This document shows, one piece after another, positions 31,707 through 43,600 of a stretch of 64,000 nt of DNA (position 1 is its first letter; each line of letters opens with the position of its first letter). The stretch lies in NCBI GenBank assembly GCA_000507305.1, contig DF241637.1:1-64000 (forward strand), written 5' to 3'. The DNA comes from Breviolum minutum Mf 1.05b.01. Its lineage: Eukaryota > Sar > Dinophyceae > Suessiales > Symbiodiniaceae. Below the pieces are notes generated by a model. That model saw nothing but the letters and a program-made list of their open reading frames with translations, ran no database searches and was not told the origin of the DNA. The position numbers were made by a program, and so were the translations under genes.

Positions 31707-32461
31707 GGCGTAGCACTTTGAACACGAACGTTATCACAAGTTTGGACATGTGTCAGGTATGTACCGACGGCGAACGTTCCATCCGCCACACAAAAACATA
31801 CTGTATGACTCATATTATGATCATGTACAACACAACACAAAAAAAACAAACCCCAAACTTGCGGTCTGGCTCTGTGATGCGACAACGCGAATCCTTGAGC
31901 TTTGCCTAGTTTATTAATTATACAACTTGACCCTGGCTATACCTGGCTGTTGTAGGGCCGGGACCCTGATAGGGATCATCTCCCAAATATAACAGCAAAT
32001 AACCAGGGTCAACTGGTAGGGTCAACTGGTCACTGCTCATATCACCCCCCGACCTCAGGCGGTCTTGGAAGCTTTGGCCTGGGGAATTTCCTCCACGGTG
32101 GTGACCTGAGAATTTTTTCAGACCAACGTCGTGTAAGAGTTGGTGGTGTTTTGGAGGATTCCGAAGCAGTTGTGAATATGAACATTTTTGTTTGGTATGA
32201 AACTTGTTTATCAACACAGTTTAAGAGAATGCTTGGTTTGTGAAACTTTCTTGGAGACAGTTGAGTATATTTGTACGAATTAGACGATAATATATATATA
32301 TATAGATAGATCTTCCAGTCCTGCTGCTTATCAAAAACAAATTAGAAACGTATACATTTCCTACAGGAATGGATAAGTACCATATAGACAGTCTTGCTAC
32401 ACAATTCCTACAATGGATACAGAAAATCCTACCCAGTACAATTCCTGCTACCTATCAAACC

Positions 32462-32745
32462 CTAGGCGTATTCATCTTTTGGGGAGTGGTCAATGGATGC
32501 CCCAAAAATCCAGTCCCAGGTATCTAGGGTGTTGGGGTTGATTCCACCCGAATCCGACTGGACAAAAGAAACTCCAGCAACAAAAGGAGAGACAGTGAAA
32601 TCATACTTTCCTCCTTTAACGTTGTCAAAAAAGTAGGGACATATTTTTTTTGACGTCGTTGAAGTTGGATGATTCGACTCATACTCAATTGCCTCAATCG
32701 CCTTCTCTACTGAAAACACTAAACGTCCGGAGCAGTTGGAAGAGG
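32462..32745 (-). CDS. Candidate coding segment, unassigned
   Basis: A minus frame of about 95 codons includes VEKAIEAIEYESNHP and GGKYDFTVSPFVAGVSFV, ending at a TAG. No splice sites or family could be fixed. Confidence 0.33.
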
Positions 32746-33120
32746 TAAAGCACAAATCATTACATCGCTACTAATTTTGGATCCATTGTACCAGCTTCAA
32801 AGGGTTCCTGTTGATTTTTTGAAGGATGATTTAATCTTGAAAAGACAAGAATCGACAGTTTTTAAGCTCTGTAATGTCAAAGAAAACAAAAACATTACTA
32901 CATTCTACTGCATATCATATCCCTTGGAATCTAACGTCTAAAAACCATCCTTTTCACCATGCTCTGCAACTTCTCCACCCCCCCAAAAATTCACCCACAA
33001 AAAGGGGTCCCAACTCCTTCGATGGCCTTGTGGACAAATTTTCGCCTCACAGACTCAATGAAATTCCACATCAGAAGGTCCGACAAAAAGGTGTCAATGA
33101 AAGCTGAAGTTCTGATCCCA

Positions 33121-33197
33121 TACAACCCATGTATGGTATATTTACCTACATTTGGTTGATTTTTATGGTAAATTTCGGTAAATATACTATACATCGA
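33121..33197. mobile_element. MITE family B, short-arm form
   Basis: CCATGTATGGTATATTTACC pairs with GGTAAATATACTATACAT around TTGATTTTTATGG. The GGATCC outer arm is absent. Confidence 0.75.
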
Positions 33198-33590
33198 TAG
33201 CTATTAGGGATGATGACGGGGTCCCTGCTCTGTTAAATTGGCAATTTTGATTAGTAAACAGCCATCCAAGGGAGCAGCGGCCGAAAGCTGGATTGTTTAC
33301 TTCACAATTTGGGCCTGTACTATCCACTTGGAATTGGGATGATATACATATATATATATATGTATATATTATATATAAAAGGTATTCTGATTCTGGCATT
33401 GGGGATTTGAATAAGCCACCATCACGGATCTCTATTCACCAACAAATACACTGAAATGGCACAACATTTTTGAGCGCTGCTCAAGTGAAAACTAACAAAT
33501 CAATTGGGACTAGTTAACAAAAATGGCTGGCATGAAAACCTTTGTTTTTTTTTAACACTACAAAAATCATTTAGAAACTATGAATATTGT

Positions 33591-33688
33591 CTGGTTGGTG
33601 GTTTCAACCCATCTGAAACATATTCGTCAAATTGAACATCTTCCCCAAGTCGGGGTGAACATAAAGAATATTTGAAACCACCACCAAG
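33591..33688. mobile_element. MITE family A
   Basis: Both arms and the core are intact apart from substitutions. Confidence 0.8.
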
Positions 33689-33776
33689 TTGTGTATAGCA
33701 GCATAGCAACTGTATTGCTCCACATAAGCAACGAGTGTTCTTCCGAACCAGGAGCACATTTTCATGTTTTAAACCA

Positions 33777-34050
33777 TCACCCCAACCCCCCAAAACGATC
33801 CCTCATCTTTTTGATGGTTGCAAACCAATGAAAAGGACCCAATGAAAGGCTTTCCATGAGATTATATAATTCATCTTTGTTTTCCAACAACATCTTGTCA
33901 AATCCAAGAACATTGTGAAGGTCCTGTGCCTCAAAGTTAAGAGACCTTTGCAAAATTGAGGAACCCCGATTTACAGGCCCACCAACCAATCCAACCTCCA
34001 TTTCCCAGAAGCGATTTTTTCGGGAACCGATTTGGGACTGCATCATCATG
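33777..34050 (-). CDS. Candidate coding segment, unassigned
   Basis: A minus frame open after the acceptor gatgatgcag contains LNFEAQDLHNVLGFDKMLLE and SLGPFHWFATIKKMRDRF. It is protein-like, but exon limits and family are unknown. It lies downstream of the last proA exon read. Confidence 0.35.
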
Positions 34051-34458
34051 GCACAAGAGAAAAAACAATAAACCACATCTGAATGGGGAAAGGTACCTTA
34101 TATTTTTGCTTTTCTGGCCACACAACTATGGCTATTTTTGGGAGCGTTTCGAAGTTTTAAGTCTTTTCGCTGATGCCAAAGGTGGTGCTCCAGTTGGAAT
34201 TTGTTAGCCAACTTCACTTTTTTGGGGGAAACGTTTGTGATGAATGAATGTCCCAAATATCAACATCCCCAAAAACACAGGTTTGCGCAAACCAACATTT
34301 TGAAGCCCCAAACAAGGTGAGGTTAAATCCTCCAAAAAAGAGACAGTTTCTCAGCAAACCCTGTCTTTTGTAGGATCATCAATCGGCTTCCCAGTAATTT
34401 TCAACACCAGGATGACATGACACTGTTAGCCTAAAGGATCCCTAGAATTACACCTTCA

Positions 34459-34565
34459 TTTGGGTGTTTCCAAAAATAAGGGTACCCCAAAATGGATGGT
34501 TTATAATGGAAAACCCTATTAAAATGGATGATTTGGGGGTACCACTATTTTCGGAAACACTCATT
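34459..34565. mobile_element. MITE family C
   Basis: This is the type copy of a roughly 105-bp element that is palindromic almost throughout: GTGTTTCC(A/G)AAAATA...GGTACCCC at one end and GGGGTACCACTATTTTCGG at the other, with ATGGATGATTT/AAACCATCCAT-type inner boxes. It lies just downstream of the last proA exon read. Confidence 0.85.
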
Positions 34566-34610
34566 TAAGCCACTGGCTTTCTGAGAACTGGGGCCACACC
34601 CAAAAACCAC

Positions 34611-34683
34611 CTTGGGTCTCCCCGACTTGGGACTTTGACCACCGAAGTCTCCAGCAGTATGACCCTGACCATACAAACGATAC
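34611..34683 (-). CDS. proA: proA exon [15 protein letters not shown], 3' boundary uncertain
   Basis: The acceptor GCCGAG|G gives a perfect phase join to the previous exon. The frame stays open past the motif; the donor GTGGTT after CCCAAG is one choice, and an earlier GT inside GACTTCG|GT is another. The terminal exon was not found. Confidence 0.75.
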
Positions 34684-37600
34684 CTCGGCGAAACGGCCGA
34701 CCAACTGTTGACCACAGATACAACAACTTCCTTGAAATGAAAAAAAGGCAAAAAGGTGGTGAAAAAATACAGCCCGTTTGACCCAAACGTTTTTTTTTCA
34801 TTTTTCAACTATTGTCAAGCGCAAAAGGAAATTTGCTGCATCTTCCATGCATTTCGAGGGGTGGTCTTGCTGTTAGTTTCAAAGAGGGTACATACCCAAC
34901 TGATGTACCTCCATATAAGATCAACAACATATTTGTTTACCGATCCATGAAAGATTTATCTTTTGATGCTACTCATGGACAGGTAAATTCTGCCATATGG
35001 ATCCGATCGGTATGGTAAAATACCTTCCCTGTATAGGAGAGTCGACATGTCGACATGTAGGCTACCACTTTTTCATGTCCTGAAGGTGCTTGGAACAGTT
35101 TGGAAACAAAAATCACCAAATGGTGGTGACAAATGGTGAATCCCATGATAGAAAGTAAAAAAACACCAACTAAACATCTTTAAACAAACAAAAGACCATC
35201 TATGTATACCCTCCTGGGAACCAACATATCCCCCTCCCAAGGCACTTTTGAAGATGATTTTCCTTTTCCCAAGGTGACATATAATATGTTAGTTCCCTGT
35301 GAGTAGCATAATTACAACCATACAAACTTTGGATGGTCCAGAACTCTGGCAATCACCACCGAAGGGATGTCAACAAAAACCCTCGCAGTGATAGGATAAA
35401 ACCAACCTTAACTCATCTTCAGACCTGGAGGTCGTTTCTTGCAAAAAGTTGAGGAATTGTGGATATAACATCTTGAAAATCTCGAGCGAAACATGCTGAA
35501 CATATCTGAAAACACCACCCATAAAATGCACAAAGAAACATCGAATCCGGATATTTTCACCCAAGTGGCTTGTGGATCACCAAACCTTCTAGTCCAACAG
35601 GCCCTCTAGCGTGGATCCTAGAGAATTTTGTGAAGCTGCACATGTGCAAAATCCGGTATACACCCCATACAAAATAAAGCTAGCCAATAAACAAATTGAC
35701 ATGTGAAGGAAAGTAATCTTCCATTTTTTCGATGTCCAGGGGTCGCGTGGGGAGTATTGAAATATTGATGTCCAAAATAGATCAAAATAGCAACCACCAA
35801 TCAATGCCAAATAACATCAACAAATCTGGAGGTTCATTCCAAAGAAAAACTCCGGCAAAGTTCAATGATGCTGACATACAAACAAACAATCTGAGATGAC
35901 TTCATACTTGCAAGCATTCTGAAAAAGAAACAAAATCTTCTGCACTTATGTTGTGATCCCATTATTTTTGATGGCTTCATCAAATCTTTTGACACGCGGT
36001 CGTCCTATTGGTAGAAATTCCAACTTCTGCGCCAAAACCTGAAGGGCATTTTTCGAGAAGCCGATGCCGGGGCAAGGATCCCCATGGGATGATGACTGGC
36101 ATATTTACACTGAATGGTTGATGTTTTTTTTCCAGGGGTTTTCATGTACTGTATAGGTAAACACATATTCATATACTATATGGACCCATCATAGGGATAT
36201 CAATCTGAGCTAAACAAAAACTCCGACAAAAAAATTGGAGCGAAAGAAGTTTGGGGGGGATTGGGTCACTATGGTCCAACATTTGTGATTTTCTATGTGA
36301 TCAGGGCCTTCAACTCTAATGCCAGTCAGTTCTCAAGTTCTCAAACAGAGATGTTGCCTTTGGGTAAGTCTTGAGAATTTTTTGGAGCCTCAAAATCTCT
36401 TGCCCATGTCTAATTTCAGGCAGGAAATGAATTGACTGGATTTTGGGGACACCTAATTTGCAGACGTATTGTTTGCCTATATATATATATATATACATAG
36501 GAACCATCTGAAGATTCTGCAGGCAGTTGTAATTGTAATGGCCAACACTTCATCGGGTGGAGTTGAAGCAACTCGCGATCCGATCGCTGCTCATGTGTTC
36601 ATGACCCAAGAATAGAAGCCATCTTCCGTTTATCAAAACAGATGTACATCTATGATACCTGAGTCATTCTTGTTTCAGTACTATTCACATTGTACAGCTT
36701 TACATTACATTGTGCAATAGCTTAGTTGGTGCTTTCTCACAACCAAAATGGCATCAAATTGGATCTTCTTCCCTAAATTTTAAGGGCGCTAAACCTCAAG
36801 TACGTCATGAAGTCATCTCCAAAGCAGCTGAAGCCTAATCCAACTCCAGCCCGTGGCAACCCGTGAACTTCGGGGCACCCCCACCATATCGAAAGCCATC
36901 CGCAAAGCGAGTGGAACAGTTGTGATAGACACCAGCCTTGATGCCACTTGCACCATGGTGCCCCACTGGATTCCGGATGTCTGTGAAGCGTTGAATGTTA
37001 AAGATCTCTTAGTAAAACATTAAAAAAAACATGGGATAATTTTCCCACAATTAGAGGGTTGTGGAAGGCCTCAACCTTAAAATTACATTTGATGAAAAAC
37101 AAACTTGAAGACTTGAAGCGAGAAACAAAATCACCAAAAAAGAAAAGTCCAATGAAGTGCAAGCAAATAAATCTTCAGGAGTGCAAGTGTCATTGGTTCT
37201 TTTGTTTTTTTTGGGGGAAATTGGTTGAGGGGTTGGGTAGGAACACCTTGCGTTTGCACAACATGTGATACATAAACCTATGCTTTCAATATGTAATATT
37301 CTACATACCTGGAAAACACAGTGTGCATCAGTGTGCCATTTTTAGACAACTGTGGCTGGTGTTAGGAGCAAAGTTGCTAAGTTGATGGAAATTAACAGCA
37401 ACTTGTTTTCCAGGTACATGAAAATATGATGGTGGGAAAATTACTTGCTTTGTAAAATCGTTGTAAACTTAAGGGTCTATCTCATACCCTCCCAGGAAGT
37501 AACATGTGCCGGGGGGCGTCAATCCCACAAAGGGCAAGTGAGGAAAGGCAATATATGTACATATTATTAATATGGAAAAGGTATTTGAATATAATAGTAC

Positions 37601-40600
37601 CCTCCCTGAAACAAACATAGCCCCTGAAAATAAATGATTGCAAGACTAGATTCCTTTTGTGATACCATCTTGTCGGGTGCTATGTTAGTTTCAGGGAGAG
37701 TATAGCTTGTCCCCAAGGAAATTTGGATGTTCTTTGTCCGCTTCAGTGGGATATTTCGCGTAAATCCAAGGCAAGCGGTGAAATTCATACCCGTCGCAAC
37801 TCAAAATCTACCAACCTTACCTGCTGCAGGGATTCTGAACCATCACCACTATGGCACAAGTTGGTGAAAACTCGTATGAGAATTGAATGGATTTGATAAA
37901 CTCACATTATCCAATGCTTCGATTGATGTAGCATAGTTCACCCAATTTACTGATCATCAACAATGTAATCATAGCAATAAGGATCATTATAATGATAACA
38001 ACCATCAACATCATCTAGTTGGTGTTTTCAACCCTAGCTTTCCCCAAGTAAGGATAAACATTTAGAAAAATGCATCCACCACCTACCCTCCCTGAAACGA
38101 ACACTTCGCACCCGCCATGAAGCCATCGCAAAGGAAAGGATCGTCTTCCAACCATCCATTTTCAGGTGCTTTGGCTGTTGGTTTCATGGAGGGTAGTTCT
38201 TATCCCCCAAAATACCTCCTGAGGTTCGGTGTTTGAGCTATGCTTTGGGGGGTTCAAATACCGAACCTCAGGAGGTGTTTGGATGTATTTAGGGTATCTT
38301 CATCATCATCACTACCAACATAAACTTACTTTCATTTTACACCACAAGCACATCATCTCCAAGGACCACCGCACTTAATCGGAATCCGGGTTCCCCAAAC
38401 TGAATCGATACGCCTCAGAAAGGTCTCTGCAGCACTTGTATCCTTGACCGGGCACGACCCGTGGAGATGTGCAACGAAGACGCTGCGAGCGGGAAAATGT
38501 CACGGAAGTGAGATTGAATGACTCTCATTGAAGAAATACTAACACTACACTTTTCAAAGCTTACAAAGAACATCAGAATCAGGTAAAAAACGACCCCAAA
38601 AAACCAAAGAAATCTTCATCAACAGGTACCTGAACACTGTTGCCTTTGAATTCTGGATGTTCTTGATGCACTGACACCCCAGTGGCTTCATGGGTGAAGC
38701 CCGTTGGATTCACTGCAACCCCCGAGCCCCGGAGGGTTCAACTGGAGCCGGTCCTCTGTCACAATGCCATCGGTATGCCCAGAACTATGACCTCGGGATT
38801 GCTATGGGGCTATGGGGGATGAAAACCATACCGTTTTACCTGCTACAAACGCTAGATATCTGATTCGATCCCTTGAAAAAGGAAGAACAATGGTGTGAAA
38901 AAAAAGACAACATGCACGCTTTTTCAAGGGTTTTTGGTCAGGTAGTATCTTTTGTTTGTACTTCACACTTTGAAAACATGTCTTCAATGTATGGATTTCA
39001 CGACTGCCTGAAATATACCATAATTGCAATTCTAGTTGGCAGTTTCAACCCATTTGAAACATATTAGTCAAATTGGATCATTTCCCCAAATAGGGGTGAA
39101 AATAAAAAATATTTGAACCACCACCTAGAATTTTTCCTAAATGGGAGTTCCACATACACCAAAACCCAAGAGTGACTCACTTCGAAAAACCCATCCTTCG
39201 GTGTCCCAAACTGTTGATGTGCTCGATGGCCTCATCGACCTGATGGTGATTTTGATCGAGGAGGAGGAGGTTTCGAATTTGGCAAGATTTTACACCCCTA
39301 GTAAACCAACGTACACTCCCGAAAACGAACGGCTGTCCCCTGAAAATTGATGGTTCGAAGATGTATTTCCTATTGAAATAGTCCCTTTTTAGGGGACATG
39401 TTAGTTTTCCAGGGTGTAGCTGGTTGGAAAACGGACTCTTGGAGAAGATGTATTTCCATGTATTTCCCATTGAAAATAAATAGATATTCCAGCCAGCTAT
39501 GTTAGGAAATACCAGAGGGTACAGCAGTTTGGACTTTTCGACACTGAAGTCATTTCGTTTGTGAGATGTCTTCCACACTCAATCACTGAACATTTTGTGC
39601 TGGAACAACTTCAATGTATCTATGGTTCAACATGACTGGAACCCCAAGTAAAATAGGGGTCTACCAATGATAAAAAATACTATACAATTTACAGTCAACA
39701 AAAACTAAGACACAAAAAAACTCATTCTGACTAATATCCGCTAAAAGACTATAGGATATTTTGACAAATATCCGCAACAAAACCATCCCAACAAATTGAG
39801 ACGAATCAAATGAAGCCACCAATTTTTGCCACGAAAAAAAATACCATCACATCAAAACTCCAAGTGACAGAGCTGACAGCTTTCACTGCCATGGTATGAC
39901 CTGCCAAAAAGGGTGCAATGTAAGATGACTTGACCAGGCAGATATCTCTTGTTACAGGTTGTAGGTTCGAAGAAGACACACATGATTGTCAATCATGACG
40001 GTAGTTATTTAAGTATTCCCCATGATAAACTTTCAGGTGTTCTTCAAACTGCAGGATGTGTTTTGCCATACAGGGCTCTGCTACTATACAAATAGTTTTG
40101 GAGGAGCCAAGAGATTCATTATACAAACACAACTGGCTGTTTTTTCAGGATTAAAATCGTCCTCGCCCTGGACTATTAGACTTAAAATCAATGGTTTGTC
40201 CCCAAAAGGGATGGACTTGGACTACGACTTATGGGACTTGTGCTGTGTCAGTGAAGATGGATTGATTCTGCCGATTCAATGTGCATTTTTTTGGATTGCG
40301 GGATGGTAAAAAGTGATTGTTTTTCGGTATGGTCTGCCAATCCAAAAAGCAACAATTCATGAAATTAAAAATATGCGCAAGTCAAAGTGGGCATCATTTT
40401 CCCAAACTTTTGGCTTAAAATATCTCCTGAAAAAGTGGGAAACCTCCACTGAGTATAATAGAAATACATATATGTTATGTCATAGCTCTATAAATAGACT
40501 GAGGAGTCTCAGCATTTACCTTCTAGAACATTTCGCTCTTACACAACGGCATGATTTTCTCAAAGAGTTCCAGGGTCGCAAATCTGCGTACTCCGAAGGC

Positions 40601-43600
40601 TTTCCGTGAAGCTCTGCTAAAAAACCCGGCACGTTTTGAGCTTCCCAGAGCTGGAGTGTGAAGTTTGTTTTGGTTGGATGTCACTTAAATACAAAAATAG
40701 ATGGTCAAACACTAGAAAGTAAGAGTATATTTGCACTTACCAGTATCACCTTGTTACCATCTAAGTTCCTGAGACATTTGGTTGTTCCTCAAATCTAGCA
40801 GCATTTTCCCAAAAAAACATGGCAGGTCCACACAAGAACTCAGTGTCGAAGTCTTCCTGGCACTTTTGGTTGCTAAATGTGTTGGATAATAGGTAAACAT
40901 ACCATAGGGACCCATGGTGGATTCTATGGGGCCTATCAGGTATATAAGTAAGGAAATCATTTTTGCAAAAAATCGCAGAACACGTACAAAGCTTCAAACC
41001 TGCTTCCATCTTAGCAACTGGTGGATAGGGACTACATAGGTAGTCATGGAAATCTTACCCTTTGCCCAAGCACCCCAATTCTAAGGTGCAGCTTCTTGTG
41101 GATTTGAACAAGTGCCACGAATCTTACGCTTGGAGAGCTTCCGCTTAGCTGTTGGTTTGTTGGTTGCTGGTCTGGCTAGATTTGTAAGTCAAAAAAGGCC
41201 ATCAAATTATGGTCGAGACACATGGTGGAGGACTCTGGCAAGCACTGCCAACTCCGGTGGATTTTCGGCCCAAAGAGCTAAATGGGCGGCTCCCTCCGCG
41301 CAACCCCCACACCAAGTGGAGTACGCATCGCTTGGGACTGACAAGATGTGATGGCATCTCGGATGGCCAGAAAACCGACAGAGCGGCTAAAACCGACAAG
41401 TCACCCAAGGCAATGCAGTGCTTCTGCCATTGCAAAGGACCAAGTTATTTAACACATCATATTTTTTTCCTAAAGAAGGCTTTAGGAGAATTCATTGCAG
41501 GGCAAAGTGGTGTCACCAAAAATTTCTCCTGATTCGAGCAGATTCCAGATCCGCAAACTTCCAGCAGCATCTCTGAATGACAAATATTATAGCTATGAGT
41601 ACATTCATAATATAGTAGCTGTACATACTTTGATTCCATGGTCTTACTCTTAAAGATTTACCAAGTGAAATGATGTGAAAAATCTTCAGGCCAAGTCTGT
41701 CAAGTCTTTAGGTGGCTATAGGAGCCTAGGGAACCTATATAGGACACCTGCTATACAGTTTCCCATGTTTCCAGATCAAAAGTAGAAGACACGGCTGCCA
41801 CATGTTTCTGTTGCATCAAAACGGTGACTCTTCAGAAACATCTATAGATCAAGATTATTTAGATTGAAAACACACACTCCAACATGACTCGTATTTCACC
41901 TACATTGCGTGATCTTGGTGCTACATTGCCATTTCAAATAAGATAGAACTAAACCGGAACCATGTCAATGTCAACTTTCATTGAAACTTGGAATCATAAG
42001 ACAACCGCAGATCCTCTTTCAATGAACACCCATAAACAACTTGACGAGTTTAAAAACACTGTTTGTATACATTCCAGTATACTGGTGGCAAATATGGATC
42101 CTGGTCATGGCTTAATATAACCCCCAAACGTCACTGAGTAGTACAACATAGTAAAACCGATGATATCCAGCATATGTAAATATATATATATATACTATAA
42201 ACCAACAAAAATTCACTACGATGTTTTGTTCAACGCTCAAACTTTCGCAAAAAAAAATCCAACCGATGCCATCGATACATTTCCGGCATCATTCGGGGGG
42301 GAGCCTCTTGTGCTGCTTCAGTGATGTTCTTCGGGAGCAATGGCAAACAGATCTCGTCCGCCTCCAGTTATAGCCAAGCCACAGGGGGTACCGGTCCCGT
42401 AAACTGTGACTGAATAGGATCCATGGGGACTGGATCCATAAAATTGCAGATATGTATATATATGTTACCATAAGAAGCAAACAAGTGTAGGTAAATATAC
42501 CAGTCCCATGGATCTTATGGTACGTTGTGGGTAATAAGATCTTTACTTGAAGAGCTTGAGCTGGGTGCTTGTTGTTGTCACTTCTTGGAAAACTGAGTCA
42601 TCCAGAACCCATGCTACCAGTAAAATATGAATGCCCTACTGTTGATGGAAGAAATCCTGCACCAGTTGCTACGAAGTTTCTTCCATTATGTTCAAGGTAT
42701 GTATATATATATATATCACAGGTGGTGCATGATTTCTTCCATCAACAGTATGACTGGGTATTGACTGGGTACTTTGTACTTGTTTCTTTTCAAACAGATG
42801 ATGTCTTTTCACTGCTCAGTTCATTTTCAGTTTTTTCTAAGTGAAGTATTGCATTTACAACCCAAACTGCAACTAACATCCACTTGACAGGCTTACTTGG
42901 AGGATCATCCCAGTTAGTAACTGGTTGATAACCATGGTTAGCAAGTCCCCTAAGTAGGGTTGCGTCCCTTCCAAATGGCCTTGAAATGGCAGCTACTAAA
43001 AAGGTGATTTGCCATGACCCCCCTTACTCCAGTTCAAAGATCTTGGGCTGTATATGCTACAATAAATAACATGCATGTCTGGTACACTAATATTTATATC
43101 TATAATAAACAAATGAATCAGAAGCATTGGTAAATCTTCTTCAAAATACATCAACATGCGTTGATCGACATGTTTCAACGGCATCATCGCCACAAAGGAA
43201 TCTGTTTTAGTCAATTGATCCGAGGTGAATAACCTGATGATGTTTCACCAACCTTACCCCCCCAAAAAAATTCAGCAAACTGTTAAGAGAGGAGGAGGGG
43301 AGAAGATTTTTTCCAGGTAATATCACTGTTTAAGAATCAGAAATCAGTACTGGTAGTTGTAGTGTTTTCAGAATGACAAATCTTTTTTGGGAAAAACAAG
43401 TTGAAAATAGTAAACATGTAGCAACACAAAAGAGCTTTTACACGACGGTCCGGTACCAAACAAAAACCGTGAATTCTAAAATATCGATACCTTGAATCAA
43501 ATGGCAATGGCTTGGTTCAATGGCCGGACAAATTTACTGTTGATGACAGAAATCCTACACCAGTTGATGTGGGAAATGTCACATATCTAATTGGTTTTAC

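Noticed and set aside
36316..36481. Minus frame [18 protein letters not shown]
   Set aside because: It lies in the intron between the proven proA exons at 36885 and 36038, which join in phase without it.
40149..40304. Plus-strand exon-like unit with ttttttcag|G acceptor and GTAAAA donor, reading [16 protein letters not shown]
   Set aside because: It lies inside the proA intron between 40832 and 39900 on the opposite strand. I treat it as a chance open frame, and it shows how easily false exons appear here.
42290..42390. Minus frame [18 protein letters not shown], at first taken for a ProA helix
   Set aside because: It falls between the phase-compatible exons 43753 and 41277, and the real counterpart KDFLPKL is at 43806.
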